The notes beneath the pieces were generated by a model. It worked only from the letters and a program-made list of their open reading frames with translations. It did not search any database and was not told the origin of the DNA. This document shows positions 41,848 to 53,000 of a stretch of DNA of 64,000 bases, piece by piece (position 1 is the stretch's first letter; every line of letters starts with the position of its first letter). The DNA lies in the NCBI GenBank assembly GCA_951640165.1, contig OX621266.1, positions 2,604,001 to 2,668,000 on the forward strand. Direction: 5' to 3'. Made by a program: the position numbers and the translations under genes. The DNA comes from Pseudoips prasinana. Its lineage: Eukaryota; Arthropoda; Insecta; Lepidoptera; Nolidae.

Positions 41848-42916
41848 TAGGGGAAATACGTACATAATGACATATATGTACAAAATGACACAAGCATTAG
41901 GTATATTTCAAATTCAGCAAGGTCAAGAGCGCAACTGACAACCACGCCACGTGGTCCGAACTATTTCTACTAACATGTCAGAACGTGAATGCGCCACTCT
42001 CATTCGCCCGGGAGTCAGGGCCGACGACGAATTTTAGGGCGTTTAGTATTTTTTTTGTGCGACAATTTTTTTGTAAGTGGTATGTATTTAACTAGTTTGC
42101 CTACTTTTGTAGTATTTATTTCAGCCCTCGTGACTATGTCGTTGTACTCAAATAACTTTATCCATTAAAAATGTTCTCTTTCTATTTACTTTGGAATTTT
42201 GTTTTATTATAACGTTATATGGACAAAACGACATACATAGGTAACGGACAAAATGACATAGGTATGAATATAATACAAGATCAATATAAATCAATAAATG
42301 TTTCAAATCAAATTCATCGACCTGCTAAAGAACATTCTGCGTCCTCTTCTAGTTCCCCACGCAAACGTAAACTGAAGACTCTACAAACATCTTTAGTTTG
42401 TCGAGTTGTAATTAAATCCAAAAATGAGCCCAAAGCTCTACATCTACTACTACAGAGAAGAGGAAACGAAACATTACAAAAAGATTATTTGAAGAAGAAA
42501 GTGAAGAAAAAAATTATGCAGATAACTTTCAAGATGATGAATAGGACTGTCCATGCATATATAGCAATGGTCTTTTTTCCAGATCAAAACCTGGAAAACG
42601 CTGTTTAGGGTGCTTAAGTTGTGTGTGTGTTTTAATTGTGAACTGTCAGTAATGTCATAGCTTTTAGATTTATGTCATTTTGTCCTTATGCAATATACCA
42701 TTTTGTCCATAGCATATGGACAAAATGGATTATAGCTGATCTCAGTTATACTAATTTTAATTTATTTTTAAGTATGTTTTTCCCATAAATGTTGATTCAA
42801 TTTCATAGATTATATAACCAAAGATTATTAGTGTGAAAAATGACTGCGCTGTGAATTACCATTAAAGAGTTATGACCCAAATATAAAACCATATGTCATT
42901 TTGTACGTATTTCCCC
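41848..42916. mobile_element. Non-autonomous DNA element with TIRs, derived from a pogo/Tigger-like transposon
   Basis: Ends: gtaggggaaatacgtacata at 41,850 and, inverted from about 42,916, gtaggggaaatacgtacaaa, both continuing atgacatat. Subterminal copies of ggacaaaatgacata occur at both sides (about 42,222-42,262 and 42,655-42,728). A frame remnant at 42,219-42,608 holds a Ser-rich basic stretch (SASSSSSPRKRKLKTLQ) and, in another frame, an acidic tail (RLFEEESEEKNYADNFQDDE) followed by CIYSNGLFSRSKPG..C..C, resembling the zinc-binding C-terminus of insect Tigger/jerky-like transposases. The DDE core is gone. Confidence 0.7.
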
Positions 42917-43212
42917 TACGTGTAACCTGCAGAATGTTATTACCTACACCAAAAGCTGCCTTGCCTTGGAATGCCTTTGGATGTTGCAGGAACATCAGGC
43001 GCTCTGTACCTATGCTTGTTTGCCATCTCTGTATATGTATGAATGTCGTGCTTAAGGCGATGCCTAATACGCGCAATTGAGTGAAGCAGCAGGTTCGTGA
43101 TGTATTTTTATAGTGACGTTAGTAAAGCGAACTATAAGGTAGGCAGGTAATAAAGGATATTATTTTATAAAATGAAACAATCACTTTTTCCACAAACATA
43201 TAATACAATTAT
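42917..43212. other. No gene seen
   Basis: Short AT-rich spacer containing the 3' flank of the broken DDE+SWIM gene. Confidence 0.3.
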
Positions 43213-45380
43213 TTATGTATCTAGCCTGAGTAAGACTTGATCAAGAAATTGTGCCGGAGGAGTTATGTTGTCCTGGTGACGCGCGTAGCCCAGGTACCAT
43301 ACTATGCTCATTACGTGAGAGCAACATCCCACCGTGCGCAAACCAATAATGCAATTGCAACAATATCCAGTGATGGCACTCCTACCCACTTGTTGCCGAT
43401 CTATTGCAATAAACACATAATACGTTTTTCGCGATACATGCGGAGACTTTACTTTAGCTCGAATTAAATAAGAACTTACCCCTAACCTACTTAAATTGAC
43501 ATGGTCCTCTCTGCAAACTTCTATTGTATAAAGGCCATGAAAACGTAATTGTTCACCTATATATGACCTAGCTTGTCGAATTTGGTAAGTGCCACAAGCA
43601 AAGAGGACCAATTCTTCTATAGATAGGTTAGGGAATAAAATATTTGTACTTGTTATTACTGTAAATAAAGAGTTCCTTCTATTCAGATTTTCTTCTTCCA
43701 CTTTTTCTGCTAATGTATTGTTTGCGAAAAGCCTCTCATTTATAATATTTACTATTTGTTCCGCATTGTTTGGATCCACAAACATTGTGGCAAATGCATT
43801 ATGTAGTGCTGCTGCAATAGAAAAGTCGATTGCACGATGCACGATTAAAATATTCATGCCTGAATATTTTAAAATCTCTTTTGATCCTGCCATTAACGGC
43901 CTCCACAACCCATCTATTTAATGTCACACAGCGAGATCTGTTCCCTTCTAGCGTGGTTAGCTGAGATTGACCCGGTGATAAGGTTTCTGGTAGATGGGCG
44001 TGAAAGCCACGCCGATGTATAGCGTCTACACTATCTCTAAACCCTCTATCAATAATAAAAACATAGTCTTCTCTAAAAAAATCCAAAAAACTCTGTTTAT
44101 TTAATAAATCTATCATTATACATGCGTCATTAGTAGTGGCAGGATATGGCCCTGCAACATCCAGAATGTATCCATTGCAACATACTATCATGAATGGCTT
44201 TATTAGATTGCGATATTTATGGAGGGAATAAGTCTCTTTTTGAAATAAATAATTTGAGCTTTTTTGTGCATAAACGTAGGTGCCATCACAAATAACAATT
44301 GCATTTTGTCTTTCCAGTGAGAGATCAGGTCTGCCAAATAAACTAAATAATATAATATATATAAATAATAATATTCTGGGACATTATTTACACACGGTCA
44401 TCTGATCCCAAACTAAGCAGAGCTTGTACTATGGAAACCAGATAACTGATATACTACATATACTTTTTTTTTTTGTAAATACATACTTATATAGATAATT
44501 TACACCCAGACTTAGGACAAACAGACATGTTCATGCACACAAATATTTGTCCCGGGTGGGAATCGAACCCACGACCTCCGGCGTGAAAGGCAGCGTATCT
44601 ACCAACCACGCCAACAGGCTAAAAACTATTTGCTATATATGAGTTTTTCGTTATGATGTTACTCCGGCTTATATGCTGCAGACCCAAATGTTGAGGCACA
44701 TACTCTTGAGCTAGTATGTCCCTAGCCTTGTTCATCAGGGTTTCCACTGTGCGCCTTGGTGTTTGAAATAAACTTGATAACCTGTCTCCAGAGTCTCCAG
44801 TTCTTAATTTGCATAATAGTGCAGTTAATGCAAAACTTCCTCTGTGCATTTCACGGAGTCCTCTTGTTTCGTTCATTATTTGTTGATGTTGGGACAAGGA
44901 AATTCCCAGAAAATAATGTACCAAATATTCTGGCAGACTCTGGATGTCTTGAAAATTAAAAGCATTTACAGGTTGTGATAATATAAAAACCATATCTTCA
45001 ATTTGTAAATGATTAAAATGGTCTAGTGTGTTTTCGGATGTGTACAATTCACCAAATATGTTTCTACCCATGTGGTAACCGCATATTCTTGCACCTATAG
45101 GTATATAGAAGTTGCAGTCACTCAGCACCTGTCTACGAATTATGTCTGGAATATGGTATCGCTCAGAATTCCTGCAGTCAATGAACAAGCAGTGCCTTCT
45201 AGTGTCAGCAGCTCGTCGGATATTTGGCAGTGTAATGTATTGCTGCTGTGGTATTTCCTGATTTCCTGATTGTTGCACTAGATTTTCTTCTGCAATTTCA
45301 ATTTCAGACAAAACCTGGTGGTTTGCAAGCTCCCAGCAGGGATAGGAATAAAAGATGTCGCTACTGTTGGTATTAGCCAT
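43213..45380 (-). pseudogene. Broken paralogue of the DDE+SWIM transposase-like gene
   Basis: Minus-strand pieces line up with the intact gene at 23,800-26,360: a THAP-like segment (HCLFIDCRN..GARICGYHM), a helix-turn-helix (DRLSSLFQTPRRTVETLM), then after a SINE the DDE parts (VICDGTYVYAQ; VFIIDRGFRD; NRWVVEAVNGRIKRDFKIF), and the SWIM end (YCCNCIIGLRT..CCSHVMSIVWYLGYARH). It is interrupted by the SINE at 44,346-44,624 and by a frameshift near 43,850. The CxxC first exon was not found; an acceptor (tttttag) precedes the remaining N-terminus at about 45,392. The acidic residues are still present. Divergence from the intact copy is considerable, so the two are old paralogues. Confidence 0.85.
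44346..44624 (-). mobile_element. tRNA-derived SINE inserted in the DDE+SWIM pseudogene
   Basis: On the minus strand the head carries ttggtagatacgctgcc and ggttcgattcccacccggg (B box), the body matches the SINE at 33,581, and the 3' end runs into an (att)n tail. Flanks tagtttt and tagttta suggest a short target duplication. Confidence 0.85.
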
Positions 45381-45393
45381 ATAAATCTAAAAA

Positions 45394-45929
45394 TCAGTTA
45401 AACTTCTCAAGATACTACTAGTACAGATATCATTTGTTTTAGTGAGTATAATAAGCTGACAATTGTAAATTTGATGTTGCCATTATTATCGTACCGTTTC
45501 CATTAGATAGATTTATTCTAATCATGGGATTAATTATATTTTATTGATATATTACCTTACAACCAATTAATATATCATATTACACTTATTTAATGTACTG
45601 GGTAATATATTAATGGTGGATATGACATAAAAAATGCGTAAACTATAAATTTAATATGGGTTGTTTCTTCTTTCTATACATATCTGCGGCAACATTGGTC
45701 GCTGTCAAGTGTCCATGTCACCATCGACACCAAACATACCGGCATTATTTTGTATTATTATTTACAAATAACATTGTAAATAATTCACTATTTGCTCCGT
45801 TCATTCGTTGAGTTGAGTTCTATCTCCTCCGATTTGCGTTGAGTGTATCCACGTGTGTTGTTTTTGCTTGTTATTTGAGACTCTTGAGATAGGACTCTTT
45901 TAGTTTTAGTGCTTTAGTTTTAAATCACA
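45394..45929. other. Divergent intergenic region between minus- and plus-strand genes
   Basis: AT-rich, without frames. It should hold the 5' flank of the P-like gene that starts at 45,930; no TATA box or TIR could be decided. Confidence 0.35.
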
Positions 45930-46100
45930 ATGTCCATTAAACGTTGTTGTGTTCCTAAGTGCATGGAAGATAAAGGTACGTCTACTGTTGCTATTGTTGA
46001 ATGATGATAAAGAAGAAGCATGCTTTAGAATTTTGGGCCAGTCATTTACTTTGAAAGTGAGCTAAACTGAAACAGAATACATAATTGTAACTAAACTGCA

Positions 46101-46164
46101 TCCCTAAATCTACACAATTGGCCCCTAAATCTACACAACTGGCCCCTAAATCCACACAACTGGC
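46101..46164. repeat. Three tandem copies of a 21-bp unit
   Basis: acacaactggcccctaaatc-type units within intron 1 of P1. Confidence 0.75.
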
Positions 46165-46314
46165 CAAACTTTGCTCTAAAAGCAGTTTTCGGTTGGAGTG
46201 TAGCGTTAGGGGCGCTATGGAGCGAGGACTTAGAAAATGAAAATTTTTGTTTTTTTTTTTTTTTTTGCCCAATTTTTTTGCAGCATCAGATTGACATTGA
46301 CCCTAGCAATAATA

Positions 46315-46904
46315 TAGGTCCTGAGACGTATGGTCCTACGACGCACCGTTTGCGAGTTAGGGGCTTTTGAACTTTTTCCTTTTTTTTACAAAATACTCTA
46401 TATTTACAAAAGGGTAGCTCGGAGGAAAACCTTTTCGGGAAAGAAATTGTTGTACTAGTCGTAAACCTCGAGATGACGTCAAAAAACCCCGTGAAAATTG
46501 AAGAAAAAAAAATCATCAAAATTTTTCTAAGTGTCGGTCGATCTTCCAGCTTGAGTAGCCTCAGGGGCAAATGACTTAGAAAAATTTCCGGAGATTTTTT
46601 TTTTTATAGAATTCGGCCATTTTTGTCGCGTCAGCGTTCTAACCTTGTCCACAGAAATCGTTTAGGTCCTGAGACGCATGGTCCTACGACGCACCGTTTG
46701 CGAGTTAGGGGCTTTTGAACTTTTTCCTTTTTTTTACAAAATACTCTATATTTACAAAAGGGTAGCTCGGAGGAAAACCTTTTCGGGAAAGAAATTGTTG
46801 TACTAGTCGTAAACCTCGAGATGACGTCAAAAAACCCCGTGAAAATTGAAGAAAAAAAAATCATCAAAATTTTTCTAAGTGTCGGTCGATCTTCCAGCTT
46901 GAGT
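46315..46904. repeat. Two direct copies of a ~242-bp segment, 348-bp period
   Basis: 46,315-46,556 and 46,663-46,904 are almost identical (taggtcctgagacg..tcttccagcttgagt); the intervening ~106 bp resembles sequence before copy 1 more weakly. No coding content; open minus-strand frames across it are identical in both copies and show no family motif. A T-rich run lies at about 46,250. Confidence 0.85.
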
Positions 46905-49556
46905 TTACTTGAAATTTTAACCACCCTCATACTTACTATGTTCCATTGGGTGTGTGTGTGTTTGTGTAAGGGTGCTAGTTTCTAAGCAAGAGTTAGAGCA
47001 CAGAGATATTTTTGCACTAAGAACAGCCCAACTGTGGAAGTACATCCACCTCACAGAATAGAGGCCTTTAGTAATATCTCACATTGTGATACTTTGTGTA
47101 AGTGAGTAAGAGCTCATCGGGGAAAGGAATGGGTCAGCAACCCGCAAGTTATGCCCCTGGTATCAAAGGCATCTAAAGTAAAGTTTTAATGTTATTCTAT
47201 TTTTAGGTAATTTATTAGTCGCGAAACCTCGCACATCTATCAAGAATATTGAAAACTTTGACTACATTCTGGTAGATGAACCTGGTAAGTTAACTATTGT
47301 GTATGCTTATAGTTTGGATGGGTAACTCACAATAATTTTAGGTTGATCTAAGCCAAGCATTTCGATCTTGTTCATAGGTGAAACATTGTTTAAATGACTT
47401 CTGGTGATGCTAATGAAAAACTTTACCGAATGCGGTTTTACTACCATATTAGGTACATAGAGAGTTACTTACTTACATATTTTCATCTAAATATTGATTT
47501 CACTAAAACTGCAGATTCGTGAGTTTCCCTGGATGTGACAATATGATATATTCTATCTGGGGTTATTAAACAAAATTAAATATTGTTTTATCTTAATTAT
47601 ATAATGATCCATTAATCAAATCTATTAAGTTTTTACTATGGCGAAGCCAAAAGGAGGGTTATGATTTTGACTGTCTTCCTGTTCCCTTCTAGTGCCTGAG
47701 CCTCTCATCATACAATGACAATTTATTTTATGTATTATGTGTAACATAAGTAGTGTAACACACTTTAGAAGCTCAATCTATCTATGAATCTAAACAAATA
47801 GTATTATTTATGCATCATAATGTTCTGAGAGTTATAGGCTAAATGAAGTATGTTTACAGCTGGTATTTTTAGGTAATGAAATTTCAGTCTAAAAAGGTAA
47901 AAAAAATAAGTATCTAATTAGTGTTTTTATTCCAGGATCAGTGTCTCTGCCAAAGTTTACTTATAGCAGAATGAAACCTGTAAAAGAAACTCAAAATGTA
48001 CCATTAACTTCCAAAGGTAAGTAAATGAATAACATTGATCATTTGAGCTTATTCCTTAAGTGCATACACACATTTCAATCTTATAAAAAAAATTTAAAGC
48101 TGCTTGAATTACCAATGATTATTTTTAAGCTAATAATGAAATTGTATGTTTTAGGAAATGTAGCAACCATGGAAGTTGACACACCAATCCAAAATTTAGA
48201 AAATATTGACACTACTATGATGGATAAGCTTGGTAAGTTGATAGAAAAAGCAGTGGTTGGTAACACAGCAGTCTGCAGTTACAATGTCATACCATTTTAA
48301 GCTGGTGCATTGTATTGCTTGTTAGACTGACTGGACGCAAGGCCAACCGCTGCACAGCGAGTAGGCCTGCGGCCCGTTCAAGGAGAGTAGACAGTTTCTG
48401 TATGTGAAACAGTGACTATATAATAATATATTTTTATGTTTTCAGATTCAAGTGCCAAACGTAAAAAACCAAAAAGAATGAATCCTCTAAAAATGACGAA
48501 AAATGAAAAAGAGATTTACGAAAAATTAGTTGAAACTAGAATTAAATTATCCAAGTTTCGTGCTAAAGTGAAGAAGCAGTCTTCAGAAATTAAATTGGCT
48601 AACAAATTTATGACCAACCCTAAATTTGAAAAACTTATGAATAGTTTGCCAATTGCTGCAAGAACATTAACTCTCTTACAATTTAGAGAACATAAGAAAA
48701 AAGATAAAGGAAGAAGATTTTCTCTAAAAGAAAAAATACTAGCTTTAGCATTGCTAAAGCAGAGCCCCAAAGCATATGGTTTTATGAGAAAAATTTTCAT
48801 TTTGCCTTCTCCACAAGTATTGACAAAACTGCTACACCAGGCTGATATACAACCAGGTATTAATAAAACTTTATTTGGGCAGTTAACAGAAAGAACAAAA
48901 AATATGAAACCTGAGGAAAAGCTGTGTTTTGCTTTTTGATGAAATGTCTCTGATGGCACATATGAGCTATAATGAACGGAGGGATTCAGTAATTGGGTTT
49001 GTTAATAATGGCCAAAAGAAAGCAACTGACATAGCTGATCATGCTCAAGTTTTTATGGTCAGGGGGCTAGTTCATAATTATAGGCTGCCAGTTGCTTATA
49101 CATTTACGCAAGCAGCTACCAAAGGCCCAGAACTAGCCACACAAATAAAATGTCTTCTTAAAAGTCTTTTGGAAGCTGGCTTAGAAATATGTGCTACAGT
49201 GTGTGACCAAGGAAGCAATAACAGGCATGCAATCAGATTATTGTGTGAAGAAACACGAGGAGAAATGTTGAGAAATAATCAAGATATTGAAAGAGAAGAA
49301 AATATAATAATAATCAACAATAAAAAAATTATTCCTTTATATGATCCCCCTCACCTTTTGAAAGGAATAAGGAATAATTTAATAACAAAAAATTTGAAAT
49401 GTACCATTGACAAACAAGAAAAAATTGCCAAATGGAACCACATCCTGCTGTTACACACAGAAAACAATATTTATAGAGGGATAAGGCTCATCAACAAATT
49501 GACAGATACTCATGTCATTCCTGAAAAAATCCCGAAAATGAAAGTGAAATATGCTA

Positions 49557-49797
49557 GCCAGATTTTCAGCAGAAGTCTAGCTGCACATATGGGACTATAC
49601 GCAGGTTAGTACCTATGTATAGTTTAATAGATCACGGCAGAGTAAAATAAAAAATATAATAATTATGACTATGAAGTATAGGTATGTACCTCATTATTAT
49701 GCATGTAGTTTGCAATAATCTTTGGATTATTTTACCATGCTTTTGATCAGATTTTCAGCAGAAGTCTAGCTGCACATATGGGACTATACGCAGGTTA
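49557..49797 (+). repeat. Duplicated exon 5/intron 5 boundary of P1
   Basis: The last 50 bases of exon 5 (cagattttcagcagaagtct..cgcaggtta) occur at 49,561-49,611 and again at 49,748-49,797. The intron bases after the first copy (gtacctatg..gcttttgat, about 140 bp) occur again at 55,456-55,593, after the LINE. Together they make an identical ~190-bp duplication with the LINE in the second copy. Confidence 0.9.
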
Positions 49798-50094
49798 TTT
49801 TTTTTTTATTTATTTAATAATTTATGTACACACAGAAACAAAAATAACAATAAATTACAAAAATAGGAAAAAATAGCACAAAGGTACTGCTTATTTCAAT
49901 AGAAATATCTTCCAGCAGACCCGCGAGAGGAGAAACTAATTGGAAAAAGACCATGCCGTGTGTAGACAACTATTATCAACTATACAATACTAAGTGTATT
50001 TATACACTACATACTAATAATACATAAATAGAGGAGGGGATATATATATATATAAAGACTATATAATATACTACATATACAATGTACACAAATA

Positions 50095-53000
50095 CTAGGA
50101 TGAAGATAAGAGATAATGTTCTTTCACTCGATTTTTAAATAAAGTGATAGTGTTTATTTTACGGATGTTAGGCGGAAGAGAATTCCACAACCTCACGGCC
50201 TGCACCGTAAAGGAGTAGGAGTAAAAATCGGTTTTGTGGATAGGAAATTTAAGGAGGGATCTGAGGTGTGACCTACAGGAGGCATCAGATGAGTGAATAA
50301 AGGAGAAACGCTCCCGTAGGTAGGCGGGGTATGAGGGATTGTGAAGGACATTGAATAAGAGATACAATACGCGAGCATTCCTACGAAGACGGATAGGGAG
50401 CCACTTGAGATCCTTGCGAAAGTTGGAGACATGGTCATATTTTTTGAGACCAAATATAAAACGAATGCATAAGTTTTGCAAGCGCTCAAGTTTGTTTAAC
50501 AGCTCCTCAGTAGCATCAAGATAGCAGCAGTCCGCGTAGTCCAGAATGGGTTGTAAGAGTGTCTGAGCTAGCGAGATTTTCGTTTTCAGGGGTAGGAAGT
50601 TTTGAAGACATTTTAATGTGTGGAAAGTAAAGTGGATCTTTCTGCTAACTTCCGATACCTGAGCTTTCCAGGACAAAGTACTATCAAAGGAAATGCCCAG
50701 ATTTTTTGCTGTGTCAGTGTATGCTATTGGATGGCCATTTAAGCATACCGTAGGGAGGGATGCGAAGTCAAGGCAATTTCGCATATAAGTACTACCAATG
50801 ATCATGGCCTGGGATTTGGCAGGATTTATTAGTAGACCATGAGACCTTGCCCATCGATTAATTGAGTCCAGATCACGATTCATGGCAGTAATCGCTCCAT
50901 GAGCATCTACTCGAGTAAAGAATCTATAAAGCTGCACATCGTCTGCATAGAGATGGAAGTTTGAGGAAATAACTCGTGTGATGGAGTTAATGAAGATGGA
51001 AAAAAGTAAGGGAGAAAGAACGCCACCTTGAGGTACGCCAGCAGTGAGAGTACACCAATCTGAGTAGGTCTCATCAAGTTGCACGCACTGCGAACGTCCC
51101 CGAAGATAACAGTTAAACCACAAGACAGTACTAGAAGAGAAGTTAAGAGACGCTAGAATACCGAGAAGGACGTCGAAATCTACAGAGTTAAAAGCGCAGC
51201 TGAAATCCAATAGTACTAGAAGAGAAAGGGATTTGTTTTCCATGGCCCAGCGGATATCGTCGGTCACTTTGAGCAGAGCAGTGACAGTGCTGTGGCCAGT
51301 ACGGAATCCAGATTGGAAGGAGCTAAGAAGGTGGTTATTAGACAGGAAAGAAGAAAGCTGACGGTGAACTATATGCTCAAGGATCTTGGACAGAAAAGGC
51401 AGGATGGCAATAGGACGAAACTGGGATGGACTAGTAGGATTCGATATTTTGGGAATGGGTATTATGTGTGCCCGTTTCCAAGCTGTAGGAAAAGTAGATG
51501 AGAATAAGGAAAAATTGAAAATATGAGTGAGAACAGGGAGTATAGTTGCAAGGATAGGATTAATCATCCTAGAGCATATATTATCATGTCCAACTGCAGC
51601 AGAAGAAATTGAAAGTATTGATTTTTTGACGTCCTCCTCGGTTACAGGAGATAAATTGAAAGGTGAACAAGGCGGTACTGGTAAAAGGGAAAGATCGTGT
51701 AAAGTAGTTGATTTACTTTGAGAGTCCAGGGCAACAGGAGGGTCTGAAAAATGAATGTTAAGAGCATTCAGATCCATATTTTTACAAACCGTGGTGGGAG
51801 ATTTACCAATACCGTTAGATTTGAGAAATTTCCAAATGGTGGAAGAATCACGACTATCAAGCGATTTGTAAAAGTGGCGCTTCTTAGCATCTCGACACAG
51901 ACGATTGCAGCGATTACGTAAAAATTTGAAGCGATTTAAATTTCCCTCGGTTCGATTAAGGTTGTACCTACGCTTCGCTTTATCCCTTCGTGCCATAGCT
52001 TCCTTAATTTCAGCGGAAATCCAAGGTGCAGGAGAACGTTTTATTTTCACTCGACGTTTAGGAGCATGGCGATCATACAAGGAAAGAATTTTAGCACTAA
52101 AAAGATTCACCTTATCGTCAATGTTCGATGCATTATAAATGTCGGACCAATCTAAACTCAAGGCATCAAGCTGCAATGTTTCCAAATTAATACACCTGAA
52201 GTTACGAAGAAAAAGATAGTGAGGTTTAAGTTTAGGAGGACGAATTTTGTAGGATAGATAAACCAAGTCGTGGTAAGAAAAGGAAGAAACTATTTGGCCA
52301 TGAGTAGCGACACGATCAGGGGAAGAGACGATCATAAGGTCCAAGAGAGTAGGGGTGCAATTAGGAAAGTGATGTGTAGCAGTAAGAGGGAGAACGTGAA
52401 GATTAATAGAAGTTATAAAAAAAACTTCGTTTAAAAAAACCGACTTCAAAAACTAGAAAGTATAAAAAAATATCTTAATAAAGATTTAATTTAATACATC
52501 ACTTATAATATAATATTAATGAAATAATATAATTTGTATGTGCTACCTATTGATAGGTTTGAAGTCGGTGCCAAGCCAAATGTAATAGTAGGTACCACAC
52601 TCGCCGCGTGTTACTTTCAGCGGGATAGCTTCGTATTTCTACACAAACAACCCAAGCGTGCAGACGTCGTTGACGGTCGTCATATATTTTTATGATACAG
52701 TTTCATCTGTTTCTTATTAATTCATATTATTCTTTAAGTTTATTTACTTAGGTTAATCTTTAGTGTAGGAGTTTCATCGCAAAGTATGAAAGCTGTATGT
52801 AATATTAACTTTTATTTTGCTTAGGGCTTGGCACCGACTTCAAACCTATCAATAGGTAGCACATACAAATTATATTATTTCATTAATATTATATTATAAG
52901 TGATGTATTAAATTAAATCTTTATTAAGATATTTTTTTATACTTTCTAGTTTTTGAAGTCGGTTTTTTTAAACGAAGTTTTTTTTATTTGTTACTTTTTA

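Noticed and set aside
46286..46930. Two identical minus-strand frames as a duplicated gene
   Set aside because: They follow from a 242-bp DNA duplication with poly(T) tracts; no motif, start context or homologue is recognisable.
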